This document shows positions 33,257-35,155 of a stretch of DNA of 35,155 nt, in pieces. A model generated the notes under the pieces. That model saw nothing but the letters and a program-made list of their open reading frames with translations. It was not told where the DNA came from and searched no databases. Each line of letters starts with the position of its first letter. The first letter of the stretch is position 1. The stretch spans positions 1-35,155 of the forward strand of contig CADECM010000066.1 in NCBI GenBank assembly GCA_902825845.1. The letters run 5' to 3'. Position numbers and translations under genes: made by a program. Source of the DNA: an uncultured beta proteobacterium (lineage in GTDB: Bacteria; Pseudomonadota; Gammaproteobacteria; Burkholderiales; SG8-41).

Positions 33257-33667
33257 ATGCCCAAACCCTCTCCGATTCCCGACGATGCAAGCAAGCCCTT
33301 TTGGGACGCGTGCAATGAGCGGCGCCTGATCATCCAGACTTGCAGCCAGTGCGACCGTATGCAGTATCCACCCGAGACGACATGCCTCGGCTGTGGATCC
33401 AGCGCGCATCTGACGTGGCGCGACGTTAAGGGCATGGGGCGCGTGCATGGCTATTGCGTCATGCATGACTCGCGCGTGAAGCTGCTGCAGGAGCGCCAGC
33501 CCTTCAATATCGCAGTCATCGAGCTCGAAGAGAATCCGCAGATCAAGTTTTTCTCGCATCTACCGGGCACCCCACCCGACGAAGTTCCGGTCGGGGCACC
33601 GGTGAAGGTCGAATTTGAAGCGACCTACAACGGCCAACTCGTGCCCGAGTGGCGCGTCGTGGCATAG
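33257..33667 (+). CDS. DUF35-type Zn-ribbon and OB-fold protein
   Basis: 136 residues, with AGAGG before the ATG. A rubredoxin-like Zn ribbon has Cys29, Cys32, Cys43 and Cys46 (TCSQC, then TCLGCG), after an N-terminal helix with PFWDAC; an OB-fold follows (GRVHGYCVMHDS, PFNIAVIELEE, VGAPVKVEFE). In this family the protein pairs with a thiolase-like partner, as ChsH2-type domains do with Ltp2 aldolase, and may bind acyl-CoA. The thiolase-like gene starts 51 bases on, so one transcript and one complex are likely. Confidence 0.92.
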   Translation: MPKPSPIPDDASKPFWDACNERRLIIQTCSQCDRMQYPPETTCLGCGSSAHLTWRDVKGMGRVHGYCVMHDSRVKLLQERQPFNIAVIELEENPQIKFFSHLPGTPPDEVPVGAPVKVEFEATYNGQLVPEWRVVA

Positions 33668-33718
33668 GCGCACCGCCCTGTCACCATCAAGCATCCCGCT
33701 AAGAAGAGGACTCCGCCC

Positions 33719-35002
33719 ATGCCGACCAAAGACGCACCCGCTTCGATGTATCGAACCAAGGAGGGCACGGGCTTGTGGGAACACCGTGGCAAAGTCGCGG
33801 TTGCCGGCATTGGCCAGGCGCCGACCCTGCGCCGCTGGGATGGCGTCGATCTCAGCCAAAGCGTGGGCGCGCTGTCGATCGTGGCGGCACAACAGGCGCT
33901 CGATGACGCGGGAATTTCGCGTGCCGATGTCGACGGCGTGGTTACCTGCCCCGTGGGCATGGGAGACGTGTGGGCGCCGCGGCCGTACTTCGCGCCGCCG
34001 TACGATTCCGAGGACGGCCTCACATCGCTCACGGCCGACTGGCTGGTGAAAAACATGGCGCTGAAGAACGTCAAATTCACCGCCCATGGACCCTCGTGCA
34101 TCAACACCGCGCTGGCGGCGGGCATTCAGGCAGTGGGAGATGGCCTGTGCAACACCTGCATCGTGCTGCGGGGCACCGGCAACCTCGAAGGCCGCTACCA
34201 TCAGATGGATGACAAGACTTTTCCCGGGCGCGCCGCATTCAACGGCATCTGGGGCTGGCAATTGATCCCCCAGATTGCCTTCGGTTTTAATCAATACTGT
34301 CGCAAGTACGGTACCAATCACGACCGCATGGCGCCCTTCATTTTGAACCAGCGGCGCAACGGCCTGTTGAATCCCGACGGTTATCATTTCAATCACCGGC
34401 GTGAGGTGTTGACGGTAGAGGACTATCTCGCGGCACGGTGGATCTGCAAACCGATGAGCCTGCTCGATTGCGACATGCCCATTCAGACCGCGGGGGCGTT
34501 CCTGATCACCACGGCGGAGCGCGCGCGCCATATGAAGCAAAAGCCGGTCTACATCCTCAACCACTGCTCGCAACGGGGTGTGGTCAGGAGCAGTTGCGAG
34601 ACGCTGGACGAAACCGAAGAATTTACCGACCACATCGCTCGCATGTGTTATGAAGGTTCGGGGCTCAGCGCGAAGGATATCGACATATTTAATCCTTACG
34701 ACGGCTTCACACTGTTCTTTCAGTATTTCCTGGAAGGCTTTCAGTGGCATGGCGTGAAGCGCGGTGAAGCGCACGATTTTTATGCCGGGGATATCAGTGT
34801 CGAAGGTCCGAATCCCCTGTCATCGAGCGGTGGCAACTGCGGCAACGGCCGCACGCGCTGGTGGGGCCAGCGCGACTGCATTCAGCAACTGCGCGGGCAA
34901 GCGGGCTATCGCCAGGTGAGAACGCGCCACGAGACCGCGATCGCCGGCGCGTATACCGCTGGCTATTCCGACTGGGTGGTCTACAGCACGAATCCGAACT
35001 GA
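33719..35002 (+). CDS. thiolase-like protein (SCP-x/Ltp2 type)
   Basis: 427 residues, with AAGAGGA before the ATG. Thiolase fold of the lipid-transfer-protein type: KVAVAGIGQAPTLRRW, QALDDAGISRADVDGVV, AHGPSCINTALAAGIQAV with Cys127 near the nucleophile position, IFNPYDGFTLFFQYFLEG, and the end GGNCGNGRTRWWGQRD then QQLRG. The GHP histidine of true thiolases is not present in that last segment, as in aldolase-type Ltp2 relatives, so retro-aldol or acyl-transfer chemistry is more likely than plain thiolysis (inference). Partner of the DUF35 protein. The remaining 153 bases to the window end show nothing clear. Confidence 0.9.
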   Translation: MPTKDAPASMYRTKEGTGLWEHRGKVAVAGIGQAPTLRRWDGVDLSQSVGALSIVAAQQALDDAGISRADVDGVVTCPVGMGDVWAPRPYFAPPYDSEDGLTSLTADWLVKNMALKNVKFTAHGPSCINTALAAGIQAVGDGLCNTCIVLRGTGNLEGRYHQMDDKTFPGRAAFNGIWGWQLIPQIAFGFNQYCRKYGTNHDRMAPFILNQRRNGLLNPDGYHFNHRREVLTVEDYLAARWICKPMSLLDCDMPIQTAGAFLITTAERARHMKQKPVYILNHCSQRGVVRSSCETLDETEEFTDHIARMCYEGSGLSAKDIDIFNPYDGFTLFFQYFLEGFQWHGVKRGEAHDFYAGDISVEGPNPLSSSGGNCGNGRTRWWGQRDCIQQLRGQAGYRQVRTRHETAIAGAYTAGYSDWVVYSTNPN

Positions 35003-35155
35003 GGTTGCGTCCCGGATTACGTTAACGGCCGCCAACGGTCGGCCTTGAGTCCATCCGCAGCTTGCACGCACGCTGTTCAGGATTGCCCGGGTGAAAGTGG
35101 TGGCCAATGTTGCTACTTGGTCGGCTGTGTCGTCCATAACACCTGGGCTGGGAGC

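Noticed and set aside
1..35155. tRNA, rRNA, CRISPR array, transposase or integrase
   Set aside because: None was recognised by eye on either strand.

Overview
The window is GC-rich (coding third positions are mostly G or C) and reads as accessory, catabolic chromosome of a soil- or water-type betaproteobacterium, probably Burkholderiales. The main evidence is the dense set of Bug-type periplasmic solute-binding proteins (the TctC family of tripartite tricarboxylate transporters), a family hugely expanded in that order. There are eight Bug genes (one cut by the left edge) and one decayed Bug remnant. No TctA or TctB membrane subunit, no rRNA or tRNA gene, no CRISPR array, no transposase and no recognisable transcription regulator was seen.

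Layout. 1-1746: Bug plus alpha/beta-hydrolase. 1811-3349: AT-rich element, a broken small ORF and a VanZ/jellyroll membrane protein. 3607-4476: an exported SAM-dependent methyltransferase. 4622-5601: a Bug remnant running antisense into the end of a second alpha/beta-hydrolase. 5996-7892: divergent DUF364 protein and UbiA-type prenyltransferase. 8025-9932: secreted serine hydrolase with five polyglycine-hydrolase-like repeats. 10306-14703 (minus): Bug, FAD flavoprotein, small lipoprotein, Bug. 14843-17512 (plus): Bug, tandem carboxymuconolactone-decarboxylase-like protein, SDR dehydrogenase. 17570-18544 (minus): Bug. 18805-20154 (plus): TIR-domain protein with FN3-like C-terminal modules. 20180-21290 (minus): M14 carboxypeptidase pseudogene. 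21405-23018 (minus): Bug and glutathione S-transferase. 23228-25018 (minus): Kef-type K+/H+ antiporter. 25213-29530 (plus): enolase-superfamily enzyme, iron-ADH/maleylacetate-reductase-like enzyme and two Bugs, tightly packed. 29574-32691 (plus): SnoaL-like, MmgE/PrpD and TauD/TfdA proteins. 33257-35002 (plus): DUF35 OB-fold protein and thiolase-like partner.

How the genes may work together. Several units repeat one plan: a Bug that would capture an organic acid in the periplasm, next to one to three cytoplasmic enzymes that could process it. Substrates cannot be read from the sequence. With no TctAB partner nearby, the Bugs must share distant permeases or act in another way, such as sensing.

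The least expected pattern is an AT-rich element of about 20 bp, found at eight places, all in intergenic DNA or at gene edges between transcription units. It reads roughly WTTWAAAAWCAAATASTTAY. In two copies an ATG inside the element is itself a candidate start codon. Other points of interest are the TIR-FN3 protein with a TTG start, the exported methyltransferase, the VanZ/jellyroll fusion, and two genes caught in decay (Bug remnant and M14 pseudogene).
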